Source of the DNA: Promerops cafer
Lineage: Eukaryota; Chordata; Aves; Passeriformes; Nectariniidae
Assembly (NCBI GenBank): GCA_013398275.1
Contig: VZSE01013368.1
Location: 1,130,236 to 1,194,235, forward strand
Direction of reading: 5' to 3'
DNA length: 64,000 bases
Positions 11,976 to 24,499 of the stretch are shown here, piece by piece. Within the stretch, counting starts at the first letter, position 1. Each line of letters starts with the position of its first letter. The notes beneath the pieces were generated by a model, which was not told the DNA's origin, did no database searches, and saw nothing but the letters and a program-made list of their open reading frames with translations. The translations under genes and the position numbers were made by a program.

Positions 11976-14900
11976 GTAAGGCAGCCCCGGTGCTGGCGGT
12001 GCCCCGGGAGCCCAGGCCCCCCCCGGCGGCAGCGCAGGGCAGGGACCGCTCCCGTTGTGCCCGCGGCCGCCTCGTGCGGCTCGCCCGGGCCCCCGCGCCG
12101 NNNNNNNNNNNNNNNNNNNNNNNNNNNNNNNNNNNNNNNNNNNNNNNNNNNNNNNNNNNNNNNNNNNNNNNNNNNNNNNNNNNNNNNNNNNNNNNNNNNN
12201 NNNNNNNNNNNNNNCCCGGAGCGCTGACGCGTTCGCGGCGGGGCCGGGCCCGGGGGGCCGCGGCCGCTGGGGCTGCGCCCTGGGGGGCTGCGGGTACCTG
12301 AGAACCGCAGCTTGGAGCGCCCGCGGGCTCCCGGAGTTGGGTCATTTTGTATCCGCACGGCCCCGCGGGAATGGCCGCAGGGACGCTGTGCTCGGCAGCC
12401 CGCGGCTCTCGGCGGGCCCGTGGCACAGGGAAGGGGTCGGCGATAGAGGCCGTATGCGGTGATTCCACATAGGATTCCTCCGGGAGGCGCGTCCCTGCCT
12501 GCTGTCCCGGGCGGCGTCGGTGGTGACCCACAGGTGTACGTGAGCTGCCGCAGCAATGAGGGTTGGGCGTGTACGGAAAAGCACAACAACTTCTGACAGC
12601 ACAAATGTAGGTTCACCTGTCATTCCGAGCCTTTGGAAAGCCCCAGGCTTTGCCTTTTGCTTTCTGTGGCTGCAGGGGATGTCAGAGCTGAGAGAGCTCA
12701 GTCTCACTTTCCCTTCCCTGTAGTGACTTGGATCTCATCGTATTATGTTGCAAATCTGTTACACCAGTAGCTTCTGGGTTTTAGTGGCCATTCCTTAAAA
12801 TTGGTGGTTTGAGTTCATCATGATTTTCTAAATAAAAATATAAAGCTTGATAAGTTTTTATAAAAACTTTAAAAGTACTTGTTTCTGGTTTTCAACTTGA
12901 AGTGCATCATGTTTTGTTCTTTTTGTAAATTATTCTGTTATTTTATATTTTGGAAGTGTCTACAAAGTCTTCTGGTGTCTCATAAATGCTATTTTTTAAT
13001 CTGATAATGCTGTGACGTTTATTTTTGTGTGAATGAGACTTGTAAACACAATACTTTTTTGTTATTCTTGGTTAGTATGGGATGGTTAATTATAAACCTC
13101 AAAATTGCATGTTTCAGTTGTGTTAGTAGACCATAGAAATGCTGCTGTAACCAGGTGATGTCCTGTGAAGGAGCAAGGCAGCTTACAGGGAAAGAGTTCA
13201 TCTGTTCAGGTTTTATATCACCAGAATGTTAAAACTTCTGGCAAGAAGAGGTTCAAACTGGTAATTAGTTGGTGTTGGATTTATGAGAAGCATCTGTCAT
13301 TTGTCTTACTCTTTCAGAAGCAAGTGACTGGAGTCAATTAGTCTTGCAGACAACAGCAGTAGCATGCAAGCTGTGCATGGTGAAAGCTGGGTTTGTGTCC
13401 AGTTCAAGCTGTGCTGCTGATGTAACGTCCTCTTTATGAGATGTCAGATAAACAAACTTAGATGAATGAGGCTTTAAAACATCAGATTTTGCAAATGACA
13501 CTTGGTTTTGGGTTGGTCACTTCCTACTTACCGAAGATATTCAGTGATGTTTTTGGAGAACCTTTTGACTGTGTTCTGCAGCAAGTGTTGTTACCTGTTG
13601 TTACCTGTTATTACCAGGCACCTGTGGCTGTGGAAGCCCTGATCATAGGTCCTGTGACACCCTGTGCAGACTTTGCTAAGAGAAGTAGTACAGAAGAAAA
13701 TAGTAGTTGCATGTTCTTGGTCATGCTGTTCAGAGAAGCCTGGTAGCCTTGAAAATGGTAAAGCAGCTTGTGTTCTCAGGTAAAATTTAAGGATGAAAGT
13801 TACTTTTTGAAACGTCACTTGCTGTAGTCTGTCATTTTCAGGCAAGTGTCCAGATGTAAATTATTAATTTTTATCTAATACTAAAGGGAATAAGTCAGCC
13901 TTCATCTGGAGATTTAGAGTTGAGAGAAATGCATGCACTGTGCTGGGAACTTGAAACCATTGTTTTGGGGTAAGCTGTTTCCATCCTGCCCCTCCACATA
14001 TACCCTTATGGAACCCAAGCCTTGTAACTTCATGGGGGAAAGACAGTAATTTGGAAGTGATTGCTGTGGCTTCCTGTGCTGCAATCAAAAAGTAGCAGTT
14101 TAGTACAATGCTTAGAAATTACTGGGCTATTGAGATTGCATAGCAGAAAGCATTCTATGATGCACAGAATTATAGTAATTTGTCACAAATTGTCCTTGTG
14201 TGTAAAGTGGTCAGGAAATCCAAGATTTGTGGGTTCTGCACACCCAGTGTTTTTTCTGCATGAGCGTGGTAAAGATATGCTTTCATTTTTGTTTTTAGCA
14301 GCAGTTTTTGGGTTTATTTGTGTAGATACAGAAGGAAAGCATTAAGGGAAAATAAAGATTGCAGAGACAGACATGGATCTTGTGTTTGCTGTCTTGAAAA
14401 CTTGATGCTCTAGTGAGAGGTAGGATGAAGTTCGTGTGTGCTGATGTTCACAGCTGTCCCAAGTAGCCAAATGTGCAGGAGCTGAAGTACAGCTTTAGTC
14501 TGTTGTATCGACTGAGAGCTGAAATTGTCAAATCACTTCGAGATGCTTTTTGTAAAATTGACAAGAGATCTGTATATTGGTTTTACTTACTGTTAGACTA
14601 TTGTGTTGAATAACAATGAATTGCTCTTCTATTAAATAATAAAACTCAAGATTTTAATTACTACAGTAAGTTATATTGTATTGCTGCAGCTTTTAACAGT
14701 CACAGTCTATCCTGTTTGAATTATTTGTTGTAGGATTTGGACCCTAAATGTTACATCTTTTGGGTCCATTTTCTAAATAAGTTATTTCTCTCCTTTCAGA
14801 TTGCACAAAGTTATCAGCTTTTGAATGAACTTAAAATTCTGTCTTCACTAGTGGTTTGGATTGTTGTAGCAGTAAATGAGTTTCTCACTGAAGTTTGGTT

Positions 14901-17900
14901 TTCATTACCTTTGAATATATGGTTAAATAGTTGACTGGCTGCAGTATTGTTCCTCCCAGATGTTTGTGTTCAATGAGACACTCCAAAAGACTAAGGAGAA
15001 GCTTGTTTAATACAGTAGTCTCTCACTGTAGTTTTGCATACTTTTAGAGAAAAAAACAATATAAAATTACAGTAGAAACAAAACTTTTCCTGTTGTCGTT
15101 TCCCTAGGAAGATGTTGACATTCCCAGTAGGCGAGTTTTGATCACTGGTGCTACAGGACTTCTTGGCAGAGCTGTGTTTAAAGAATTCAATGAAAATAAT
15201 TGGAACACAGTTGGTTGTGGATACAGGAGAGCTCAGCCCAGATTTGAACATGTCAATCTTTTGGACTCTATTGCAGTTCATGACATTATCCATGATTTTC
15301 AAGTAAGTTTCTGGAGTATAAAGTGGATGGGAGGGGTACTTTATGTGTCCAGTAGTCAGCTGATAGTGCTTCTGAGTTCAGGGGCGAGTGGGGCTGGTGC
15401 TTTGGCAGAGCTCTGGCAAAGGTGTGGCTGTGTGTTCTGCCCCACCCAGGGCAGAGGTTTGCCCTGGAGCTACTGACAGCTCTGGCCTTTGCTATGCTCC
15501 CCACGGGCAGGCTGCAGGCACAGCTGTGCGTGCCAGCATGCTGCAAAGGAAAAGGTGCATTTGAGTTATTGACACAGTAACGTGTCAATATGCAGTTCTG
15601 GGCAAGTGGAGGAATATTTGACTACAACAGCAGTAACAATGTGTAGTGTGCAGTGTTCACTGTTTCTTCAGTCTAAGTGCCAAGAGGAATATATAAAACC
15701 TGAAATACGTGATCCAGGGTGCCATTCTATAAAATAGTAAATATCTAGATATCTAGAATATCTATCTAAAATAGTAAATTTAAAAATCTGCATATGTCAA
15801 ATAAGCCATGTGTAAATAGCTTACCGAAAAATTTTTAGTACCCTTGTATGTGTGAGATCTATCTTATATTAATATATATTTTACTATACAGAGTTAAAAA
15901 GAAAAAAATCCCCACAGCTTCAAAGTTGCTCTAAAATTGAAGGTACCGAAGACTATAATCACACAATTAATGATAAATGTTTTTCCATATCTTGAAACAG
16001 CATGGTTTTATTGTAAAAAGATACTAAGGAAAAGGTGTTCCTTGGGATGCTGTAATTAAAAATTACAGTGCTATTTTTAATACTTAGTTTTGCCTGAGGG
16101 GTCATTACTAGAGTTAGGCTGCAACTGCCATCTCCTGACATGTTGGTTGTTTAAAATTAGTCTTTAATTTCCAGCCTCATGTTATAGTGCACTGTGCTGC
16201 TGAGAGAAGGCCAGATGTTGTAGAAGGTCAACCAGATGCTGCCTCTCAGCTCAATGTGGCTGCTTCAGCGAACTTAGCAAAAGAGGCAGGTAAGGAGACC
16301 ATCTCATGGATTTGGTGTCTTGTTAAAGTCCTGCATCTGTTTATACAGGGACGTCAGAACAAATAGTACAGGTGTGAATGTCACTTCTGCCATCAGTGTG
16401 CTGTTGATCTGTTTTCCATAAGAGTAGTGTGCACAACTCTGTGAAGGATCAGGGAACAGACTAGGCAGCAGGAATGAATGTGCGTGGAAGATGAGATCCT
16501 TGGGAGATTTAAGCGTCTGTTGGGATTTCAAAGAAGGCATGAATTAATATAAATTATCTATCAACATTTTCTTCCTAGCTGGAGTTGGAGCATTTCTGAT
16601 CTATATTAGTACAGACTACGTATTTGATGGAACAAGCCCTCCATATAAAGAGACTGATGTACCAAATCCCCTGAATTTATATGGTAAAACCAAACTGGAG
16701 GGTGAAAAGGCAGTTCTGGAAAACAATGAAGGTAAGACAGTCAACCATTTTTAATACAAGGTTTCTGTTTTTACTGAGTTATATATTAGCTTAGTGGACT
16801 CTTAAGTCAATGAAGTTGCAAAACCATGGAAATGAGTTTCAGAGAAGAATGTGATGAGGAGTTGGTCTCCTTGCTTATGAGCAATTCTTCTTGCTTATAT
16901 CTTGACTAAAGCTTTTATTTCTTACCTGGTCTAATCTTCATTCATGTTATTTGTCTCTCTCTGCTGGACATTCATGAGCCTTTGCAACATTCCAGTTGTG
17001 AATCTGCTGTTCCTAAGGAAAGATAAAATGCTTCATTCAACATAGCTGCAGTTATTTATGGGGATGCATTGCAAGTGTTGTCAATGTATGTTTACTTAAA
17101 GGGAAAACCAGGCTTGTGATTCAGTAATAATACAGCCCAAATCAACATGGAGTCTTGTTACGCTTTGGGTTTTGCTCTATTACATATGCCAACAGGCCAC
17201 CCATTTTGGTTTTATCACCTGCACACATCAGATTCCTGCTTGTAACACTTTCTAAAGGGTTAATAACATGTTTTTGGTTATAAACAACAAGATTTTTAAA
17301 ATTTTACATCTTTTCATAATGAAAATTTGGCATACAAAATATACAAACATAATTTTAAAAATTCTACTTCAGGGTAAAGAGCATGTTCCCTTTAATTTAA
17401 GGTTTATTTCTTGTATGAAAGAGAGATTTGGCGGTTTCTAGGTAGTGCACTGTCCATGTCCAGTCACAGATTATAAGGAAAGAAGCACTTGAATTTTATA
17501 AAGAAAAATTTGAAGAAAGTAACCTCAGTACACACGCAGAAGAGGCTTCTGGTATGTTGGTATGATGCCCACACTGTGGTTCTGTGCTTCCCAACGAGAG
17601 AACCAAGCTATTGATAAATTAGTGTGATAGTCTTCCAGTAACTAAACATATGCTGTGTATGATGGATTTGGCATCACTAGTAAGAAAGAAACTTTGTAAA
17701 AAAAACTTTGATAGGAAAAGTCTCATTTAAATTTAAATGACAAGTTATTCACTCCACCTCTAGATTAAATACCATCTTGGAATTTGACTGTGATGCTGTT
17801 TGCTCCCTCTTCTAGATTGCTAATCAAGATAAGACTTTACCAAATCCAGGTGCATGTGGGTATCTTGCTCGACCCTTCCCTCAACTCAGTGCTGCGGTTT

Positions 17901-20900
17901 GGTTTCGTAGCCTTTTGGAGCAGGATCTGTCAGGCAGCAGTGGGTTGCAGCAGTTGTATTATTAGCAGGAGGAGTGTCAAGGTGGTGCTGAGTAAAGAAT
18001 TTGAAAATATGAGTTCTCTTGATTCATACAAATACAAGTATTTTCCATGTACTGGTGTTCCAACCACTAACTTGCTGATATGGTGTAGGTAGAATTCCAT
18101 TGGTCAAATCTGTAGCTGTGTGAAAAACTGCCCTGTCCATTTCTGTTGTAAAATGCAAAAATCTCCAGTAAGTGGTTTTAACATTATTTTAGAAAGATAC
18201 TTTACTTTGGTTAGAAGGGGATACATGCTTATAAATATACACTACATTATATATATATGTATGTGTAAAGTCATGCTTATAGAACTACAAAGTGTCAGGA
18301 GGTCCTCAGAGCTGTTAGTCAAGAGGCTGATCCTCTCCACATCCCAGAGAGCTGAGAATGAAAGGAAGGCAGTTTTCTTCTCAAAGAATGAATATTTTTA
18401 AAGCAATTAAAAAATAGATGTTTCAACCAGTATTTAGAGGAACCAGAGAGGAAGAACATATCTGCTGAGTGACCAAATAGCTGCTTCTAGAGCAGCAGGA
18501 AATCAGTGTCATGTTGGGTTTTCTATTTGTTTTTCTTGTCTAAGTACTTATTGTGGTTTACTTCTCTGTGAGAATAATTTGTGTTAGCTTTCTCTGTTTG
18601 TCTCTCCAATAGCTATAGCATTTTCCTCCAAGTATATTAAGAATGTCAATGTTTTGATGACTTCAGCTTTTAATTTCAGGTCCAATTTTTTTGTTTTCTC
18701 TTTCAGCAAAACTATTACTTTTAAGTAGTTTGCATAGCCTTGGATTTCTCCTCAGAGGCTTTTTGAGTCTTCATGACAACGATAGACTAATATGATGTAT
18801 TCCATCATGAAATATGCTTCTCTTTGCATTTTGTTAATTTCTCAAATCACTCTCCTGGAATCTAACATTATTTGGTATTGTGTTCTGTGAACCTATTCTT
18901 TATTTGTCAAGCTTTTCATTTATTTCAAGGTTCATGTCTTTTTTTCTGGTAAATAATACCCTCCTTTATAAAGGAGGCATCTGCATAATGGGTGAAAAAT
19001 TTTTGTAATTGATGCCTGAGTATGCTGACTTGTGATTGGTGGGAATTTTTCTCCTTGCTCTTACCCAATGAGGGAGTAACTGGATTAAGGAGTGCTGGAG
19101 TAACTGCCCAGAGGAGTCGGGTTTTTTAATTTTTTAATTTTTGGTCTAACCCAGACAGGCATCTTTATGCAATTAATGAAAGCTTGTTAACTTTCTGGAA
19201 ATCAGTGGCATAAATGAAAATAAATAATATAATAATGCCTATAATCTTAGTGTTTATAAACTGTTTTTGTTATAAATTAAAATTATATTCTGTGAGCCAA
19301 CATACTGCTTGCATTTTTTTTGTGATTTGTAGGTGCTTAATATGATCAGTATATTTATTAACACTTCCACTTTTCAGATTATGCTGCAGCATTTGTACCC
19401 ACCCATGATCTAAAATATTCTTTCTTTTAGAAACTGCAGTACTTAGGATTCCTGTCTTGTATGGAGAGGTGGAAAGGCTGGAGGAAAGTGCTGTGACGGT
19501 TATGTTTGATAAAGTGCAGTTCAGTAATAAATCTGCCAACATGGACCACTGGCAACAGAGATTTCCTACCAATGTCAAAGATGTAGCAGCTGTTTGCAGA
19601 CAACTAGCAGAGAAGAGAATGATGGTAAGAATGGCAAGAAATGAGCCTCTGCAGGGTGAAAACAGTTCGAGTTCTCAGCTGTGCTTCTGAACAACTGAGA
19701 ACTGCACATCACCTGGATTATTTGCATTTCTGGAATGCTAGGAGGGAGGAAAGAACTGACTGTAATACTACAGGATCTTTGCATGACTGTGAGGGTATCG
19801 TGGTCTTTGAAACAAAAGTGGTTGAAGGCATCAGACAGAACCTTCTGAAAATTGTCTTGTGTCTCCTGGTGTAGAGGAGAGAATTAGAGATGCCAAACTT
19901 ACTCTGATATGCCTTTTACAAATTGCTACTTTGAACTAAAAAACCCCATGTGGTTGAACGTAATTCTCAAAGATGCCCTTGTTTATTGTATTAACAAGAC
20001 TGAAGTGGCCAAACAGAGCCCCTGGACTGAATTACTTCCTTGTGTTTGTTCACCACAGCACCTTCAGATTACCATCTTTGCAAGGGAACAGAACCAAACA
20101 ACAAACAGCCACCTTTGTTTCTCACACAGTAACTTTGAAAACATGGACCATGGACATGGTGCAGTCGGTTTGACTGGACTTGTACAGGGTTTGCAGTTTA
20201 ACATTCAGAATGTGTGTGATGCCTTTTGCCTTTGTTTTTAAGTAAGTGGACATCACAGAACAGCTGAGTTCCTCCTCCCCAGCTCTTTGACCTTGCTCGG
20301 TTGGTGGGCAGCTCCTTTCCCTCCTCTTCCTTCTACAGGACACAAACTTTGTGAAGTCAGGTCAGGTAGAAGTAACACCAGTTTCCTGTCTCAGTTCCTG
20401 GTCAGGTGTTCTCTGAAAGGGTACAGATATTTCTAGAGCACCACTGAGGTGCTGTAAGATGCCTTTTGAGATAGGGTCTTGCTGGATGCTAGTTCTGCAC
20501 AGTTCTTGCATAGGAATTAGCCTGAGGGCCAGCTGGCTGCTTCCTTTCATCTGTGTTTCCTCTTTCTTCTCTAGGACCCATCAATAAAAGGAACCTTTCA
20601 CTGGTCTGGCAATGAACAGATGACTAAGTATGAGATGGCATGTGCAATTGCAGATGCTTTCAACCTTCCCAGCAGCCACTTGAGACCAGTAAGTGATGTG
20701 TTGTTGCACCTGTAGGCAGACAGATGGGCCTGATCATTGCTAGTAGCAGGTCTCCCACTGGCTGTACAAGTGAGCTTCCTCTTCAGGACAGGCTGTGCAT
20801 GTCCAGCACAGCAGCTCTGTTGCTGAGGGGACTGGCTGGTATCAATCTCAGGAAAAACCAGCTGCTTTGACCTGCTGAATTAGGAAAATTATGCTGTCAG

Positions 20901-21872
20901 TCACCATTTTCCCAGTCTGTAGTGTAATGGTATTTCTGCAGAACAGTTCCCCTTAGTCACAAGCAAATCTGTACTTTTATGTTACAGATTGATAGAACAT
21001 TAACTTGAAGATAGGGCTCTGTAAAAGCTGTGCAGTGTCCAGATTTATTTCTGAATACAACCTCTTAAGAACTACGGATTATTTTTGCTTTGCTTAAAAC
21101 ACCTGTCCTGCTGTTTTATTGACACTTGAGACTACTCTTAAAGACATAGTTGTAATGTGATGGGCATGTAACATGTCAAGAAGATTTTACTTATGTACAA
21201 AGTAAATTCTAAGGATTCAGAATTGGTGAACACTGAAACTGAAATGTGACTTGGAAGATGGAAGAAAGACAATGGAGAATACTTGGTCTTAATTTTTTCT
21301 GCCCAACTATTTCTCTTCAATAAATGGTTGTCTTCATATTGATCAACACATGGTTCTGTTTACGTTCTGGAGCATTCCTTGCCTTGTGATGATAATCACA
21401 GAGTGAAAATATGAATAAAATGTTGAAAAACACAAATAATAGCAGTAAAGAGAGTGAGAAAAATTTGCCTTAAGACACTTCACATGGCCTGATGAGTTGA
21501 AATAAAGTCAGCTGTAAAACAAGCAAATAGCAAAAAAATCCAAACTGACAAAACCCCCACAAAATAGTTGGAAGGGAGGAGGCGACCATACCTATATAGA
21601 AAGCTGTGAAGAAAAGTTCTGATGTACATGTACAAATATTTTTCTGTCACTTCTGATTACTTATTGGTGTGGGGTTTTTTTTGTCTTCTGTTTGTTTTTA
21701 GATTACTGATAGTCCGGTTGTGGGTGCTCTTCGTCCGAAGAATGCTCAGCTGGACTGCTCCAAGTTGGAGATGCTGGGGATAGGTCAGAGAACACCATTT
21801 CGAGCTGGGATCAGAGAATCACTTTGGCCTTTCCTTGTTGACAAGAGATGGAGACAGACAGTCTTCCATTAG
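11952..21872 (+). CDS. MAT2B: MAT2B, methionine adenosyltransferase II regulatory subunit beta, 7 exons
   Basis: Joined exons: 11952-11975, 15108-15302, 16175-16289, 16579-16731, 19431-19624, 20575-20688, 21702-21872. All boundaries are AG/GT and phases agree; the product is 321 residues (vertebrate isoforms 323-334; exons 2-7 give exactly 313). It is an extended-SDR / RmlD-like fold: the TGATGLLG dinucleotide-binding glycine motif at about residues 21-28, CAAERRPDVVE in exon 3, DYVFDG and the YGKTK (YxxxK) pair at about 146-150 in exon 4, and a conserved tail ending KRWRQTVFH. Known role: binds NADP(H) and the MAT2A catalytic subunit and tunes S-adenosylmethionine synthesis in cytosol and nucleus. 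No broken exon is seen. The first exon is the weakest part. Confidence 0.95.
11976..15107 (+). other. MAT2B: MAT2B intron 1
   Basis: 3.1 kb. Beyond the CpG island I find no exon, repeat family or RNA gene in it. Frames at 13462-13746 and 14061-14345 look like chance: no domain and no matching splice phases. Confidence 0.6.
12101..12214. other. Assembly gap (114 N)
   Basis: Run of Ns inside the CpG island, a usual place for sequencing drop-out of GC-rich DNA. Frames that run through it are not interpretable. Confidence 0.99.
15108..15302 (+). CDS. MAT2B: MAT2B exon 2
   Basis: 195 nt, 65 codons, phase 0 on both sides; acceptor gtttccctag, donor caa|gtaagt. Encodes EDVDIPSRRVLITGATGLLG and then NLLDSIAVHDIIHDFQ. 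Contains the TGxxGxxG NADP-binding loop after the first beta strand. Confidence 0.97.
16175..16289 (+). CDS. MAT2B: MAT2B exon 3
   Basis: 115 nt; acceptor aatttccag, donor gcag|gtaagg. Encodes PHVIVHCAAERRPDVVEGQP and ASQLNVAASANLAKEA, the conserved second part of the Rossmann domain. Confidence 0.97.
16579..16731 (+). CDS. MAT2B: MAT2B exon 4, with YxxxK motif
   Basis: 153 nt; acceptor cttcctag, donor gaag|gtaaga. Encodes GVGAFLIYISTDYVFDG, LNLYGKTKLEGEKAVLENN. The YGKTK pair corresponds to the SDR Tyr-Lys pair. The following intron (16732-19430) is 2.7 kb. Confidence 0.97.
16732..19430 (+). other. MAT2B: MAT2B intron 4
   Basis: 2.7 kb AT-rich intron. A short TA/TG dinucleotide stretch lies near 18247-18268. 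No exon or known repeat recognised. Confidence 0.6.
19431..19624 (+). CDS. MAT2B: MAT2B exon 5
   Basis: 194 nt; acceptor ctttcttttag, donor atg|gtaaga. Encodes TAVLRIPVLYGEVERLEESA and NKSANMDHWQQRFPTNVKDV, nearly identical to mammalian MAT2B. Confidence 0.97.
20575..20688 (+). CDS. MAT2B: MAT2B exon 6
   Basis: 114 nt, 38 codons, phase 0 both sides; acceptor cttctctag, donor cca|gtaagt. Encodes DPSIKGTFHWSGNEQMTKYE and the following helix up to SSHLRP. Confidence 0.97.
21702..21872 (+). CDS. MAT2B: MAT2B exon 7 (terminal)
   Basis: Acceptor tttgtttttag; 56 codons plus TAG. Encodes ITDSPVVGALRPKNAQLDCS ... RESLWPFLVDKRWRQTVFH, the conserved C-terminus that packs against MAT2A in known complexes. 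Confidence 0.97.
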   Translation: MTDSPVVGALRPKNAQLDCSKLEMLGIGQRTPFRAGIRESLWPFLVDKRWRQTVFH

Positions 21873-22265
21873 TTTGTAACTTTTTTAGTAAAAGTATGGT
21901 ATGTGGCACTTTTTTAAAAGAAAAAATAGTTTTGTATGAGTGTTCTTAAATTGTGACATTTACGAGCTTTCATTTAATTGGTTAAACAAATGGTCTTGCA
22001 CTAGTGAAACTTAGCCTAAAAAAAGTTCAGTGACAAAAACTGAGCCTATTTGATGTCATGGATTTTTTCCTTCCATTTATACCAGTCTAACTTAATATCT
22101 GTTCTTGGTGGATTGAGGTTCTTAGTAATGAGTACTGTGTGATGCTAAGAATGACTCAGATCACTTGCTGACTTACTTTTGGCTGAAATATGCTGTTGAT
22201 GCTTAAGGTCTGTGCCATTGTTGTATATACCATTTCTCTTCATTAAAAGACTTGGTCCGTTACTT
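21873..22265 (+). other. MAT2B: MAT2B 3' UTR with alternative poly(A) signals
   Basis: ATTAAA at 22242-22247 (cattaaaagacttgg) would give a 3' UTR of about 0.39 kb. Further AATAAA words at 22870-22875 and 23284-23289 allow longer forms up to about 1.4 kb. A T run and GT-rich stretch (22566-22650) lie between them. Confidence 0.5.
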
Positions 22266-22610
22266 TATCACCAAAAATCTGAAATTTTTGTTTTTAATTT
22301 CTGAAGGTGGTGTTCTTAGGGAGTTAAGCTGAAGTAGGAATCCTTAAATGTTTGTTTTGCTTGAGCTCTGATCAAAATGTTTTTTAAAAAAGTGAAACTT
22401 TATTTTTGCAATTATCAAGTGTACTTTTTATGCTTGAAATATTTTCAGAATGTTCTGTAAATTGAATGCCTGCAGCTTTGTATTTGTATAGTAAGTTGTA
22501 TGCATTTGTTTTCATGGTGACTTAAAAAAGCTAGGGGAGGGTGGGGACAGTGGCAACCAATAGTTTTGACCTGGGGGTTTTTTGGGTGGGGGATTGGAGT
22601 TGAAGGATTT

Positions 22611-22628
22611 TTTTTTTTTTTTTTTTTA
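22611..22628. repeat. T homopolymer in GT-rich stretch downstream of MAT2B
   Basis: About 18 T in a row within a G/T-biased stretch (22566-22650) holding ggggttttttgggtggggg. Simple sequence. Confidence 0.8.
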
Positions 22629-23299
22629 ACTGGGTGGTTGTTTGTTTTTTGTATGAAAGCACAAAATATCTTGATCCTTCCCTTCCCTATTTGGGGACAG
22701 CATTTGCAACTTGTTAAATTAATGAAGATGTTTGTTAGTACATGGGAGGTGGAGAGGAAAGGTGTTCAATAATTTGTAGCACTGCAGCGGCTTTTGCACA
22801 GACTGTCAGACCTGGCACTGCTGCAGTTTCTTCTGGAACAGCAGAGTGTGTGGTGAAGGTTTGCAGCATAATAAAACTGCAGTAGTCTAATATAAGACAG
22901 TCTTTAAAGCTGGACTCCATAGCCAGATAACGTGGAGGAGAAGAACATTGTAAAGCTTTGCTTCCTTTTGAAGTTGTAGAATCAACAATATGAATGTTCT
23001 GATATTGCTAGCAGATTATTAGTAAAGCTAGTAAAAGGTGCAGTTGGATGGTCATTTATTTTTGAGGCTGAAATGAAGGGGAAGGGAAAGATGTTCAGAT
23101 TTAATTTTTTTCTAAAGTGTGTGGGGGAGGCACACACAAAAATAGACCAGTTGAAGGTCTTGTAAGGGTCAGCTTCCTGTTCAGTCATTTCATTTCAACT
23201 GGCATATGCTAAGCATTCATAATCCCAGTTTGTTTTTAGTCTGAAGTCCTGATACACACATGGTAACCTATCTCCAAAATGACAATAAATATATATTGC

Positions 23300-24130
23300 C
23301 AGCATGACAAACAGTCGTTGATTCTTTCTTTACCATCAGGATTTGTTTATCTGAATCATAAATGTTTGCAATTCTTCTTGAAATCTGTGTGCCCTTTCAA
23401 TGTTGGGGTTTTTTTCCCCTCTGTATTTCAATAATTATTGCCAGACTTGGATTAGGTTGGATCAGTTTCTCTGTCAGTGTCACTGCCTTGGAGATGTGAT
23501 AAATGTACACATAAAAGATACAGAAGGTGTTGAAAGTATGAACCCTGAAACATCTTGGGCCTCAGGGCTGGATCAGGAAGATTCTATGTCCTTTCCCCTT
23601 GCAGAGATCCGTTTGACCAGGAAGGAAAAAAGGATGACTTCTCTCCCAAAGATAAAGGACCTAAGTGAGATGAGTTGGGCATTTTACTGGGAGGACAAAA
23701 TTGAAATAATTGAACTTTTTTTTCCACCCTAAGTAACTCCCACTGTCCAGTTACAGCCTGTAAGAGGGGATCTTCGTCCTCAGCATCCCCCTTGGATATA
23801 CTGCAGTCTTGAGACATTTTGGTAGTGGACAGACACCTTGGATGACATTTTTCTTTTTCTCCCTTTGAAATCTAAGACAGCACCAATAAATATTGCAGGA
23901 GGCAGTGGAACTGTCGTTTTCCAGTCACTTGAAACATATATTGCTGTTGAAAGAACTTGTCATACTCTTCCCTTTTTGTCTCTGGCTTCGTTTCTGGTTC
24001 TGTGACACTGGAGGTGTTTGTGTTCATCCACAGTGGCCCAGGAACCTTTTAGGGTCAAAACCATTGTGATTGCATGGGACACAGGCTTGGTGTTGGGAGC
24101 AAAGAGTGGCCTCTTTTCACTGAAGCACTG
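23300..24130. other. Intergenic, nothing recognised
   Basis: AT-rich sequence after the last MAT2B poly(A) candidate. The 110-codon frame at 23400-23732 has no recognisable domain or splice context. Confidence 0.5.
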
Positions 24131-24440
24131 CCAGGTCAGTGATTGTGGAAGCACGGCAATACAGTCCTGCTCGAGTCCTCATTCGAGGGTTGTTGGAGGT
24201 TTATATTCCTTTATTCATTGCTGGCTGTCAGCAGTGGGCAGAAAGGAACAAAGTCACTGCTTTTAAGGTCTCGTGCTCTGTTCAGGCTGACGACGCGGTA
24301 GCCCAGCAGAGAAGGAGCTGGTGTGTGTCTCAAACACCCATAGCTGTTGGTGTCTGGTGAAGGGCTCATACAGGAGCTGGGCAGCACTTTCCTGGAACAA
24401 ACGTCCTTGTTCTGGCTGCTGGGCGTAAGCACAACACAGC
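24130..24440 (-). mobile_element. Possible LTR-like remnant, minus orientation
   Basis: Read on the minus strand, an AATAAA (gcaatgaataaaggaat) is followed by CpG-containing sequence (complement of 24139-24220), the layout of an LTR R/U5 region; gacgacgcggtag at 24289-24301 is unusually CpG-rich for this neighbourhood. No TG...CA ends or target duplication were found, so this is a suspicion. Confidence 0.25.
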
Positions 24441-24499
24441 ACAAGCATGGAAATGTGGCCCAGAAGTGGGCGTACATTTTTCATAAAGACCCCAAAGCT

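Larger units (their letters stand above)
11880..12560 (+). promoter_or_regulatory. MAT2B: CpG island at the MAT2B 5' end
   Basis: An abrupt change from AT-rich to strongly GC- and CpG-rich sequence (runs such as cccgcggccgcctcgtgcgg and ggggccgcggccgctgggg) starts just before the proposed first exon and fades near 12560. 114 Ns (12101-12214) sit in the core. Typical of a housekeeping vertebrate promoter. The island lies mostly downstream of the ATG at 11952, so another first exon could be present within it or in the gap. Confidence 0.85.

Noticed and set aside
11947..12707. Long open frames on both strands across the MAT2B CpG island
   Set aside because: They run through 114 Ns and GC-rich DNA with few stops; none joins MAT2B exon 2 in phase through a donor site except the 8-codon exon at 11952.
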